Shown: positions 9,058 to 19,597 of the stretch, in pieces
Numbering within the stretch: position 1 is the first letter of the stretch
Layout: each line of letters begins with the position of its first letter
Assembly: GCA_014904985.1 (NCBI GenBank)
Contig: MU129179.1
Span: 1-37,793 of the forward strand
Reading direction: 5' to 3'
DNA: 37,793 nt
Source: Hydnum rufescens UP504
Lineage: Eukaryota > Basidiomycota > Agaricomycetes > Cantharellales > Hydnaceae
Program-made: the position numbers and the translations under genes
Notes under the pieces: generated by a model
Database searches by the model: none
What the model saw: only the letters and a program-made list of their open reading frames with translations
Told to the model about the DNA's origin: nothing

Positions 9058-12000
9058 CTAGCGGATTCCATTGAAACCCATCATGTCCGTGAATGTGCGG
9101 AATTTGTCGGCAGCAAGAGGTTTGGTGAGAATGTCTGCCGGCTGTTTATCGGTAGGGATGTACTCGAGAGAAATAATTCCATCCTCAAGCTTTTCGCGAA
9201 CAAAGTGATGGCCGACTTCGAAATGCTTCGTCCGCTCCGAGAACCTTTCGTTCTGCGCAATGGCAATTGCCGACTGATTATCGATGTGAATGGTAGTCGG
9301 ACTTATCATTGGGTGGCCCAAGTCGCTGAGGAGGTTCCGGAACCAGATTGCGTCACGTGCACCCTGCGTTGCCGCTATGTACTCTGCTTCGGTGCTTGAA
9401 ATAACGACACTTGACTGTTTGCGGGAAGTCCAGCCAACGGGAGCACCACAGAGCAGCCACAGTGTTCCTGTGATTGAACGGCGATCTGCGGGGTCTCCTG
9501 CCCAATCTGAGTCAGTGAATCCGTGCAGTATGTCTGACTTTGAGCCGTCAAAAGTTAGGCTCGCTGCGGCAGTCTTCACAAGGTAACGGTAGATCCGTTT
9601 CAGAGCAGTCAAATGCTCGGGTCCGGGGGTGGATGCATGTCGACTAAGATAGCCAACAGCAAAGGCAAGGTCGGGTCGAGTACCGATCATTGCGTACATA
9701 ACCGAGCCAAGCATCGACTGGTAAAATTGGACATCAGTCGCAGGTACGTCCAATTTATCGAGTTTCAATTTAGTAGCCATTGGAGTAGTCGCGGGTCGCG
9801 CATCGGCCATACTGAAACGCTCGAGTATGTCTCGGGTGTACGAGTCCTGTGAAATTGTAATGGTGTGTCGATTCCGATCACGTATGATCTTGATACCGGT
9901 ATACCAATGCAGGTCTCCCATATACCGCATGTCAAAGGTTCCGAGGAGGTCATCTTTGCGTGTAGGAAGCGAGGGTTTGGGGACGGCGAGCATGATATCA
10001 TCAACGTGAGCTCCAAGTATTGCGAGTCCGTTCTTATCACGCTGAGTAAAGACAGCATAATCAGATTCTGTTCTCTTCCACCCGACTTTACCAAATTCAT
10101 TTCTCATCTCCAGGTACCATTCGCGCGCGGCTTGTTTAAGTCCGTAGAGGCTGCGCAGTAACTGCCAAACCATACCAGGCTTTGGTGGAGTGAAACCATT
10201 TGGAGCGTCCATATAGATAAGTTCCTTGAGTACGGGGTTGAGAAAGGCTGACTTTACATCGAAATGAACGAGTTCGAGGTCGTGTTTGGCAGCAAGAGCG
10301 AGGATTACTAGGAAAGATTGTTTCCGGATCGTCGGGGCATATGTCTCGAAGAAGTCCACACCAGGAACTTCGGTATAGCCTTTTGCTACTACACGGGCTC
10401 GATAACCAGTGATGTCGCCACTAGAGTCTCGTTTAATTTGAATACCCACCGACTGCCGACAGTCTGTCGATCTGCGGGTTTCTCTACCCACTTGAAGGTT
10501 TTATTCTTCGCCAGGGCATCCATTTCATAGATGCACGCCTCCATCCAATGGTCCGCTTCAGGCAACGCCATGGCTTGCTTGTAACTCGAAGGTTCATGTG
10601 GCATGGCCAATTTAGCATGTTCATCGCCCACTGAAACAGTGTCTGTAGGACTTGAGCTCTTCGGCATTGAATTGGGACGGTTGTACGAGGTAAGGGTGAG
10701 TTTCGGGTTTTCATCATCACGCAAAGGTTTGATTACCGTGCGTCCTGATCGACGGAGTACTGGTTCTTTGTTAGGTAACGAGTGTGTGGACAGTTGGGAT
10801 GGTGGAGTGGTGGTCGAGGATTTGAGTGCTGGTGAGTCCATGACTTTATTACCAGGATTCATCTTCTGATCATTATCCGTGTGCACGTTATTCTCCCCCC
10901 TTCGACCAAAGATCCAACTTCAATTTCAACGTGTTCTGTTACTCCCGTTCCCTCATCAAATATCACATCGCGAGATTCAAAGAAGCGTTTGGATTGGCGG
11001 TTGTAAACTCGGTAAGCTTTCTTAGATTCCGAGTACCCCAAATAGATGCATTCCATGCTGCGCGCGCCCAATTTGTCTCGAAGTTTCGCAGGAATTTGGA
11101 CATGGGCTTTGCACCCAAATACACGCAGTAGTGATAGAGTCGGTTTCTGGCCAAAATAGGCCTCATGAGGGGTGATACTACCGGGCAAAGCTCGTGATGG
11201 TGTTATATTATGAATGTGTACTGCATGTTGAACTGCATGGCCCCAGAAGGCCTTCGGGAGTCCGGCATCTTGGAGTAGGGACCGAGCATGTCCCATGATA
11301 TATCCATTCGCGCGTTCGGCAACACCATTCTCGGGTGGGGTATCAGGATTCGTGAGTTCGTGCTTTTGTCCCTTCTCTTTGAGATAAGTTTGAAACTCTT
11401 TTGAACTATACTCCCTCCACCGTCGGTGCGTAGGGCTACAACATGTCGTCCGGTTTCATTTTCGGCACGTGCGACAAACGATTTATATTCCGCAAATGTA
11501 TCGCTCTTGTGCTTAATGAGCGAAACACTAATTCGGCGAGACTTGTCGTCGATGAATAGTGCATAATATCGTTCATTCGACGGTGTAAGTATCGGGGCTG
11601 GTCCCCAGATGTCCGAAAATATACGACCGAGTACTGTGTCAGCACGCATTGATGTTTCCTTTGGAATAGGAGTCCGAACGTGTTTACCCTCGACACAAGG
11701 GCTACAGATGGCGGAAGGTTCCTTTGAATCAGGGGAATCTCCATTCCTCTGACTAAGTCCTTATTAACCATGTGGCGGATAGAGTCGTAATGGATGTGTC
11801 CAAGTCGACGATGCCAGATTTCAATGGATGCGCGTGAAGATAGAGATCCTATAGCAAGTCCGTACTGACTCGAGGTGTTGACAGTACTGATACACACTCT
11901 TTCCTCAGCATAGACCGAGACTTGCAGCGTATATAGGTTTCCGTCAATAGGGGCAAGCCCTACAACCTCATTCTCTGAGTTTCGGATGATGCACTCGTTT

Positions 12001-13313
12001 GCCGTGAATTGGGTTGAGCACCCAGAGCGGCCAAGTTGCCGCACAGAGAGTAAATTCCCGTTTAGGTCGGGGACGTGTAAGACGGATTGGAACACTCCAG
12101 AAATGGTTCTCCCATTACCGACAGCCATTTCCACCATAATACGACCTTCACCCACTGCTTCTATATAGCGGTGGTCACCTAGCCAGACACGGCGTGGTGG
12201 ATGGATTTCCCGGTAGGTTGTAAACCAGTCACGGTGAGAAGACATGTGCATTGATGCACCGGAATCCACGATCCACCCTTGACGATACTTGGGCTTTACG
12301 AGTCGATTAGCAACATGTAATTCGACATGTTCATCGTCGCTTTCACTTCCATTGTCATCGTCATCCACACTCGCCATAAAGAGTGCAATCGGTTTCGAGT
12401 CAGTCGTATTTGATTGGTTGGACGTCTCGGCTACTTTGGCTTTATCGTCGCGTTTATCGTCTCGTTTCGGAGGACCCTGGCCCTCCATTCCACCACCTTT
12501 GGAGTAACATCTCTCAACAGTATGTCCAAGCCGTTTGCAGTTGGTACACTTCTTGTACTTTTTACCGTCCTTCGCGTCCTTTCCACCATTAGATTTCACA
12601 GCACGTGCCCGGAAAGCCGCCTCACCGGTTTCTCGCCTACGTTGTTGTTCGGCAAGAATTAAGGTTGTGACCTTATGTGAGCTGAGCTTGTCATCACCGG
12701 CTACTCCGATTGATGTTTGGAGATTGGCGTATGAGGGTGGTAGTGAAAGGAGAATAGCGATGGCGAGAATGTTGTCAGGGAGGTCAAATCCGAGGTTTTT
12801 GAGCTTGAGGGCACTTGCACGCAGTTCATTTATCTGCGTTTGCAAGTCCGAGGTATCGTTAAATTGCTCTCGCCAAATTTTACTCATTAGATATGAGATG
12901 GCTTGTACACCGGTCCCTTCATAGCGCGTACAGAGGGCTTCCCAGATAGCCGCAGCATTGTCTAGGTGCATGACACCGAGAAGCGGGTCATCCTCCAGTG
13001 TAAGCGTAATTTGCTGTCGCGCTTCACGGTTCCTGGTAATCCAGTCACCACGGTACACATCGCCAGTGCTGGGTTCAGTTTGTATATTGTCGCCAGTGAC
13101 GTAATCAAGTAGGCGACGCGCTTCGAGAATCTCTCTCACGCGATACTTCCACAGCATAAAATTTCCACCGTCATTAGCAAGCTTCGGGATTGATGCAAAT
13201 AAGCGTCCGGTTGGATCCGCAGAAGTTGCCATAGTAGTAGATGGAGTAGGAAGGGCAGATGAGGGAACAGCAGTGGGCACGGCAGTACTAGAAGATGGGG
13301 TCGATGGGCCCAT
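9058..13313 (-). pseudogene. Copia Gag-Pol polyprotein, frame broken by apparent single-base deletions
   Basis: Reading from 13313, I see a gag region, a CX2CX4HX4C zinc knuckle (CTNCKRLGH, near 12510-12550), an aspartic protease with DSGAS (near 12265), a pre-integrase domain with WHRRLGH (near 11805), integrase (about 11650-11210), and reverse transcriptase with LYGLKQ and an HVDD active-site core (about 10480-9700). RNase H follows with SSTEAEYIA, HIDN and ADILTKPLA motifs (about 9480-9060). The frame changes at four places: 11732-11735 (C4), about 11413-11415 (G3), 10895-10900 (G6) and 10437-10439 (A3), all on the element strand. In each case one added base restores the next domain, and no in-frame stop interrupts the domains. 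With LTRs this similar, sequencing error or very recent mutation is likelier than old decay. Confidence 0.9.
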
Positions 13314-13317
13314 AACC
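13306..13317 (-). other. Copia primer binding site (initiator-Met tRNA anticodon arm)
   Basis: Immediately inside the 5' LTR, the element strand reads GGTTATGGGCCC. This is complementary to the GGGCCCAUAACC anticodon stem-loop of eukaryotic initiator methionine tRNA, not to its 3' end. That is the half-tRNA priming known for Drosophila copia and some fungal relatives. The polyprotein ATG (13313-13311) lies inside this site. Confidence 0.75.
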
Positions 13318-13586
13318 TGTCGCGAGACTAGGTATATGACTCAGTCTCGTTATGGAGAACTTATATTCTATTAAGGAAAGTTTACCTAGGTATATGACTA
13401 GGGGAAGTAGAATGAGAATATGTAAGGGAATGTATGGAGAAGCACGGCTCACCTCAGTCTCGTTATGGAGAACTGAGGAGAGTCGGATGTTACCGAGAAA
13501 CTATACTATAGTCGCAGTGAGGACAGAAAAGGAAATAGGGGTAATTACTATATACGGAAGATGTCCGCGAGTTTTGATTACCGACA
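13318..13586 (-). repeat. Copia 5' LTR
   Basis: 269 bp, identical to the 3' LTR except for one base. It carries the same internal duplicated blocks. Its outer edge at 13586/13587 joins the WD40 coding sequence directly. Confidence 0.93.
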
Positions 13587-16500
13587 TTGAATGGAATTGC
13601 CCTTGGAGGAGGCCAGTTGCAAGCCATCAGGTGAAAATCTGAGATCCTCAATCTGACCTATAGGGCCTGCCTGCACTGCAATGGCTTGTCCAATGTAGGA
13701 TCCCACAGTTGAACAGATATACCATCTGCAGCCAATAGCAACCCATCAGGTGTAAATGCAACAGCATTCCTGCTATTATGGCCCTCAGGATTGTAGTGGT
13801 TTCACCAGATATGGCATCCAATACCCACACTAACCCAGCAGCAGAACCAGCTGCCAGTTGCATTCCATCTGGTGAAAATGCAACAGAACAAATCATACTA
13901 GAGCGGCGTCTTAGGACTGCAATGGGGGTGCCAGATGTGCTGTCCCACAATCCAACAGATGAACCATGGGAGCCCACCAGTCTGGAGCTGTCTGGTGAAA
14001 ATGCAATGCAACGAACCCAATCCTTGTTGTCTCCTAGTTTTGCAATAGGTGTGCCCAATGTGGCATCCCACAACCATATGGAAGAGTCACTGGAGCCTGA
14101 TGCCAGTCGAAAGCCATCAGGTGAAAATGCAACAGAATTAACTGAACCAACATGGCCTTCTAGCTTTTTAATGAGCTCATATGATGTGGCATTCCACAGC
14201 CATATGGAACAGTCCTTGGAGCCTGATGCCAATTGTAACCCATCCGGTGAAAAGGCAACACTCTGAACACTGCCCAAATGGCCTTTGAGCACTGCAATGG
14301 GGATGCCTGAAGTAGCATCCCACAACCGGATGGATAAGTCGATGGAGCCCGATGCTAGTCGCCAGCCATCAGGGGAAAATGAAACAGAATTAACTGAGTA
14401 AGTGTGGCCTACTAGGGTTGCAATGAGGAAACCTGATGTGACATCCCACAACCGTATGGAATGGTCATAGGAGCCTGATGCCATTTTCAAGCCGTCTTTT
14501 GAACAGGCAATGGAGGAAATGGGGGAACAATGACCATGGAAAGTAGCCAGGATCCGTGGCCATTGAGAGTCCATCCCTTGGAGCACACGGATAGAACCAC
14601 TTGTCTCTTTGAAATATACTTTGTACAATGCAGTATCATGGGAGTAAATGGGAATGCTGACTGATACAGCTGCAGTGCACTCATTCTTATCACTTCGGCA
14701 TGAGCAAGAACAAACCGGTGTGCATCGGCCAGAATGGCAATGAGAGTCGATTCGGATTTCGAGCGCATCTATCATAAACAGCATCACCAGAGTTAGTAGT
14801 TCATCCAATAATCAACAACAGATGCACATACCACCCAGCGGCGTGCCTCCTGAATCATTCTTCCAACGGTGTGCACACTGCCAAGCAGGCTCATTGCCTC
14901 CATCCACCACAAAAGCGACCGCATTGCGAATTCCTCCAGTGCACCCATCACCTTCTCATCTCCAACCTCGACATATGACATATGTGACCCCCAAAATTGA
15001 CATGCATATTGTGCCTCCGGAGGCAGTGCATTTGCCACTTTCGCTCCAAATCCATCGACCTCACTATTCAACAGTGATGCATCTTCAATCCCGGCCACAT
15101 CTCGTTTGAGGTATATGCCCATAAAGCGGAAACATCGCAGAGCATGTTGCTGCTCTTGCTCTGGGACTGTAACAATCAAGAATCCCGGCACAGTACATCG
15201 CGAAGGGCTGGTGATGAAGTCAGCAAAGGAAGGGTGATAGATACGAGGCGCATCATTTTCGTCATATGGTGGGATTATGACAGATTGAAGATGGTGTAAC
15301 ACAGTATTCACCACCTCCATGTCCTTCTCCACAAACTTCGCCAAGGAACGAAGTGGGAGAGGCTGGCGCAGCAGAACAATGCTACCAAGAACAATCTGGA
15401 AACGATTCTGAACAAGGCGAGGATTCGAATCGGACAACGACTTGCGAAGCAGCCTCGTGTAAAGGCGGTCCAGCTGCTTGTATGGTATCACTTCCGACGG
15501 ATCTCCTCCTTCGAGGGAGTGAGTCCCAAGAATAAGGGCCAGATGCTCGCGGGGGGCCAGCGCACGATCATCACCAATGAATCGGATACATGTGGCAGCG
15601 AAAATGAACAGCTTTCCTGACCTCTCCACTAGCGCGTGCTTCTCGGCTTCCGTCGTCCAATTCGTAGGCATGGAAAGACCTAGTCTCTGAGGAATTTTTG
15701 CCAACTCTGTTCGAATATAAAGCTCGATATCCTGCTGAATAACCGACGCTTCGACGTCATGAAGAATTGTCTTCTTGTGATTCTCGAACTGGTTGAATAC
15801 TGATGAGATGTGGAACTCTGGTCGACTGGTGATGAATATGCGAAGGAATGGTATTCGAATTGCGTGGGAGAACAGAAGTCGTAAAATGTCTGTTGCACCT
15901 CGTTCTTCGCATTCGTCGAGGGCATCAAAGATGATAACTGTGGGATGCTGGTGGTTCCGACGGATCCTGAGAAGCGGGTTCACGATCAAACCCTCCAGCT
16001 GACGCAATAGACCCTTCTCCTCGATTCCTTCTTCTTTTTCGAGGGCCTCGGCGATAACGGACTTGAATTGATTGTCAGACTGCGCGAGTTGGAAGGCAAG
16101 CGTAGGAAACACAGTATGTGGATCGCGTAAAGCCCGGGAACCTCGGGAAAAGAAGAAGGTTGCTCCTAGCACACCCTTCTCCTCCGCTCGCTGAGCGACC
16201 GTCGTTGCAATGGTTGACTTTCCAATCCCTGCGAGCCCATTGAGCCAGTACACAGGGTGTGCATTGTCTTCAGTGAGCGCCAGCCACGACATAATATCCT
16301 CCAAAATATGAACTCGGGTGCCCTCGAGACACGACAACGGTGCATCCTTGCGAGAGGAGTTATACTCCGCGTGGCGGGCACGAACGGACATCAAACGGGT
16401 GATACCAGGAGATGCATTTACGTCTGAAACAGTGTAGAGTATGGATGAACAGTCAAAAGGCAAAGTCCTGGAGCGAAGCTCTTACAGTTGAGATTGATCG

Positions 16501-16647
16501 CATTGATAGCAACGTTCCCTCCATCGCCACCGACACCTTCTTCAGACCCGTCTCCCCCTCTACCAGTGCCTTGAAAACACGAATAAGCACGGCGAAAGGA
16601 GAATCGAAGGGAAACTTACTTATAGAAACGTGGGGGTAGGGCTGCAT
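13578..16647 (-). pseudogene. NACHT-WD40 STAND NTPase, 3' end truncated by the copia LTR
   Basis: STAND proteins of this build are thought to act as intracellular signal sensors in fungi. The model has exons 16647-16620, 16569-16486, 16423-14832 and 14768 onward, with introns of 50, 62 and 63 nt. The first two junctions and the third are phase-consistent, and the third intron has a TACTAAC branch site. The start MQPYPHVSIS leads into a Gly/Asp-rich linker (residues about 12-29), typical of these genes. Walker A is GLAGIGKST (about 100-108) and Walker B is VIIFDALDE (about 200-208). About eight WD40 repeats follow, with FSPDG-LASGS-D-SI-LWD signatures. Apparent single-base losses occur near 14641, 13786 and 13690. 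The last repeat runs into the LTR at 13586, where the frame stops at TAA (13580-13578). The rest of the propeller is missing from the window. Confidence 0.85.
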
Positions 16648-17022
16648 GGTAGAGAACACCGGTGGCAGCCAAGGGGCAATGCCTCAATATCAATTTGAAC
16701 AAATGTAGCGGATGGGTCTAATTCAGAGTAATCGATCAAAGATTGCGCGCTCTAATCGACAGCGGTACGAGGGAAGTGATTGGATAATCACGGCTTCTGC
16801 CATGCATTCCAATATTTGTACTAGTCTCGTGACCAGACCTCAGCAAGGTCTGGCAGAATCGCGGGCACGAAGCTTCCGCTCTAGCCAATCACAAAAAGTT
16901 TTGACCGGCGTTTGCTGTGTCTTTCAGTTGGCTTTGACTCACAAATATTTCTTGATCCAGATGTAGAATAATACTGCTCTACCTTGACCCATCAATCTGC
17001 CTCCGTCGGCTGCCTTTGAGAT
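16648..17022. other. Divergent intergenic region
   Basis: About 375 bases separate the start of the NACHT-WD40 gene (minus) from the small spliced gene (plus), so promoters for both should lie here. A hairpin with an 8-bp perfect stem (CCAGACCT/AGGTCTGG) and 5-nt loop sits at 16833-16853. No clear TATA element was found. Confidence 0.4.
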
Positions 17023-17423
17023 ATGCCTCCCGTTCGTACTAGCCCGTCGAAATATGGCCCTTCTTCTACCATTGGATCTATCAAAATCGGGGATGTCTTT
17101 CAACGAAATACGTCATCTAATTCGTGTGCACCTGGTATGCTCTTCCGCGAAATATCCAAATATTCATGCATTTCCTTACTTTGTTGATTAGCATTTGTGA
17201 GATTAAGTGTACCTTAGACCAGACTCCTACCCAGTCTCTTACGTAACAGCACTGATGTTTGGTGTTGTTTGGTGTAAGTTTCCGCCCACCAACAACAAAT
17301 GTAAACAAACCATAAGGACTGGGTAGGAGTCTGACCTTAGACGACTGCCCGCAACCTACCTTGACCTCATCAGCAACAGCGGTGCCATTGATCTCAAACA
17401 ACCATGCGTTGTGTTACGCATGA
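17023..17423 (+). CDS. Small Ser/Thr-rich protein, two exons, intron carries a MITE
   Basis: Exon 1 is 17023-17134, starting MPPVRTSPSKYG. GTATGC follows at 17135. Joining to the acceptor TTAG|AC at 17340/17341 keeps the frame and gives a Ser/Thr/Pro-rich tail ending at TGA 17421-17423, about 65 residues in all. The intron would be 206 nt, four times the local norm, because a 114-bp MITE lies inside it. Without the MITE and one target-site copy it would be 83 nt. I recognise no domain. The short product could be the 5' end of a longer gene whose later exons I cannot identify. Confidence 0.45.
17220..17333. mobile_element. MITE with 17-bp perfect terminal inverted repeats and intact 9-bp target duplication
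   Basis: The termini CAGACTCCTACCCAGTC (17220-17236) and its exact reverse complement (17317-17333) bound a 114-bp element with no coding capacity. The direct repeat ACCTTAGAC lies at 17211-17219 and 17334-17342. A CAG start and an 8-bp reading of the duplication would fit hAT; nine bases would fit Mutator-like elements. The right-hand duplication spans the 3' splice site of the host intron. Confidence 0.85.
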
Positions 17424-17700
17424 TATTATTCGGATTATTATCGCTCACGGTATGCTCGTTTCCAAATACAACTCCCTCTCCCCCCTCTCCATCAAATCCC
17501 TGTTTTGGTGCCGGATCACTAAAGTGGAGGCCCGCAGACAGACCGAGACTATATTTGTACGATTCGGGTTCTAAATGGTCGACTATCTCACTGTCTCCCT
17601 CTCGAACGGCCGTTGAACAGGTGTGAATCCTCCGTACTGAGGGAAGGATGCGTGGAACCAATATATACTCGATGCTATCTCGCGTTCTCGACAACCTTGT
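17424..17700. other. Interval open on both strands, no supportable gene
   Basis: A plus frame (about 17420-17626) and a minus frame (about 17356-17694) both stay open and show no recognisable domain. Neither has a convincing start or splice context. The interval follows the C-terminal end of the monooxygenase remnant. Confidence 0.3.
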
Positions 17701-17703
17701 GCT

Positions 17704-18931
17704 TTAGATCTGGTCCGTTCTCATCGACACCTTGAACTCGATCGTAAACAATTCTGGATCTCTCCAATTTCCCCCATTATGCGCGCGGGAAGGCCGTGTT
17801 CGTGTGAACATGTGGCCTCCATAATTGCACTTCCAACTCATTCTTTCCGGCCAAGCAAGCAAGCCCGTACGGTACTGGAACTTCCTGCTTCGCGTCATTT
17901 TCGCGCAAACGATGCCATTGTTCAGCGATGTACGATAGGTTGGATCCTGATCGCCGGTGCAGAAAGTTATATCGTGCAGCGACCATCGACTCTTCGGCAG
18001 CGCACTCAAACTTATCATCTCCATCGAGGAAAACGGTCGCAACAGCTTGCGCCCGACCCTCTTCGCTCCAAATGCTCTATCGATGGAAAGGAGAATTCGT
18101 AGCCTGTCGCGAAGACGATATGGTGAATTTCTGTATCCCATATGCCATCTTCGTAATATACGCGATTGTCATCGGGGCGGAGCGCTATCACCCGCCCCCT
18201 TTTCAGAATCGCACCTTCTTCCGTTCCATTGGCACCCGTCGTAGAAAAAGAGACAAGACGGGCAATATCGAAGTTATATCTAAGCTGATGGGTGCTCTAC
18301 TAACTATCACTACACTCAACCCCCCTGAAGCATGAGGGTTCTCGATAGCAGATGAATGTATGAGCTTCCTTCCTGTGGCTACCCCTTCTCCAATACTGGG
18401 ATCGAGGGCAATCGTGGTGCCGTGGTGTCCACTGGAGATAATTACCCCATCGTAGAGGCCCTTTGATTGGACGCTTTCCTTTATCGCCCTCAGCCCATGA
18501 AGCACCCATTTCGAGATCACTGCATTCCGCCGTAAAAATTCCACCTTTGTCCAGAATCGAATATATCGTCTTAGGTCGAAGTCATCCGCATACGCTCGAA
18601 GGTAGAAGTAGGAGGAAAGAGAGACATAGAACGACGGAAGAAGAAATAATGAAAAGCCAGCAAAGGATGTGGCCCCATGGTCATCAGAGGGTTGTAGAGC
18701 GGCGTTGGGGGACAGGTCCATCGTGGCTAGGGTAGACGGCAGTTTCTTCTAGATCTTCACTCATCTACACTCGTCCAATGTTCGAATGCGTGGATCTCCC
18801 AAGGAGCATTAGGACTTTGAGCTGTGGCCGATGGAGGAAAACTGTCGGAACGGCTAGACTTGCAGCTCCTCCACTTGTCATAAATCTCATTCACCTATCG
18901 CCGCAATATGCTTTCTGGGCACGTCGCTCAT
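17704..18931 (-). pseudogene. Flavin-containing monooxygenase (FMO), disrupted
   Basis: FMOs use FAD and NADPH to oxygenate soft nucleophiles. Fragments in different minus-strand frames match the family in order. MSDVPRKHIA at 18931 fits an N-terminal start. A degenerate GxGxxG-like stretch follows near 18870-18840. ETAVYPS and DLSPN lie near 18750-18715, and YLRAYADDFDLRRYIRF near 18605-18560. LYDGVIISSGHHG lies near 18455-18415, the second Rossmann motif has become VVIVSRAP (near 18315), and the FMO signature FATGYEFSFPS is near 18115-18080. A C-terminal AARYNFLHRR--SNLSYIAEQWHRL stretch ends the match (about 17985-17900). At least five frame changes and stops are needed, and the glycine motifs are damaged. 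The copy should be non-functional. Confidence 0.72.
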
Positions 18932-18949
18932 CTTCTAGGAATAAGAATC

Positions 18950-19597
18950 CTTTCCCAGACTCTTTCCAAGTCGAGCGTGATTATTAAAGACCCCTGATAG
19001 TCAAGTTGACGTCCAGCTCCGAACGCACCAAATTTTAGGGTGTTTACCCCCATGGAAATAGCACTCCAAAAGCCCAAATCCCCCAGCGGCCGTTCTAGAG
19101 TCTAAAATCGGAACAGGTCCCAGCGCTAGCATGCCAGGCACTGTACTCAGAGAAATTCCAAAAACTTCAAGTAGTGCCCAAAAAATCTCACAAAACAAAA
19201 CCCCCGAATCACCAAGGATGGGAGTGCCAGTCATCCCTTGATGAAGCATCACGCCCTCCTTCATCACCACTGGTCTCATCTGGTTGAACCACTGGCTTCG
19301 TTGGCTTTCGACTTTTGAGCTTGAGTTTTAGCGGAAGCAATAATTCCTTTCAGTCCACTCTCGCGCAAAGCTGAGTTCCAACCAGATAAACTACCTCACA
19401 GACCGCCAAGGGAAACCACCAGCATCTCGTGCCGAGGAGAATGGATCCGAAGTCGGATCGGAACTCAAAGTTGTTGTTGATTTCGTGGTCGCAGATGAGG
19501 GAATGAGCAACACACTTTAATATAGTAACAAAAACGAACGGTGCGTAGTAGGCGGCCCCGAGAGTATAACACAGAAGAGCTTCTGGGCAGGAAGATT
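18950..19597. other. Intergenic region without a recognisable gene
   Basis: Only short frames are present and none shows a motif or splice structure. It lies between the start of the FMO remnant and the 3' end of the secreted-protein gene, so it holds the FMO promoter side and the terminator of its neighbour. Confidence 0.4.

Larger units (their letters stand above)
8776..13586 (-). mobile_element. Ty1/copia LTR retrotransposon, near-complete, young
   Basis: Two 269-bp LTRs flank a minus-strand gag-protease-integrase-reverse transcriptase-RNase H region. Integrase before reverse transcriptase defines Ty1/copia. The LTRs start TG and end CA and differ at one base (G at 8820, T at 13362), so insertion was recent. 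No target-site duplication is visible: the base pairs outside are CTAAT on the left and TTGAA on the right. The left side is the hairpin-intron array and the right side is a NACHT-WD40 gene, so the two flanks do not look like halves of one insertion site. Confidence 0.93.

Noticed and set aside
9058..13313. Plus-strand frames of 60-130 codons across the copia element
   Set aside because: They are antisense to a polyprotein with clear ordered domains and show no motifs of their own.
13648..14808. A continuous minus-strand frame that would start the WD40 protein independently at 14808
   Set aside because: Its first ~50 codons read through the intron 14831-14769 and the wrong frame. The spliced exon at 14768 fits the family until the apparent base loss near 14641, after which this frame is the correct one.
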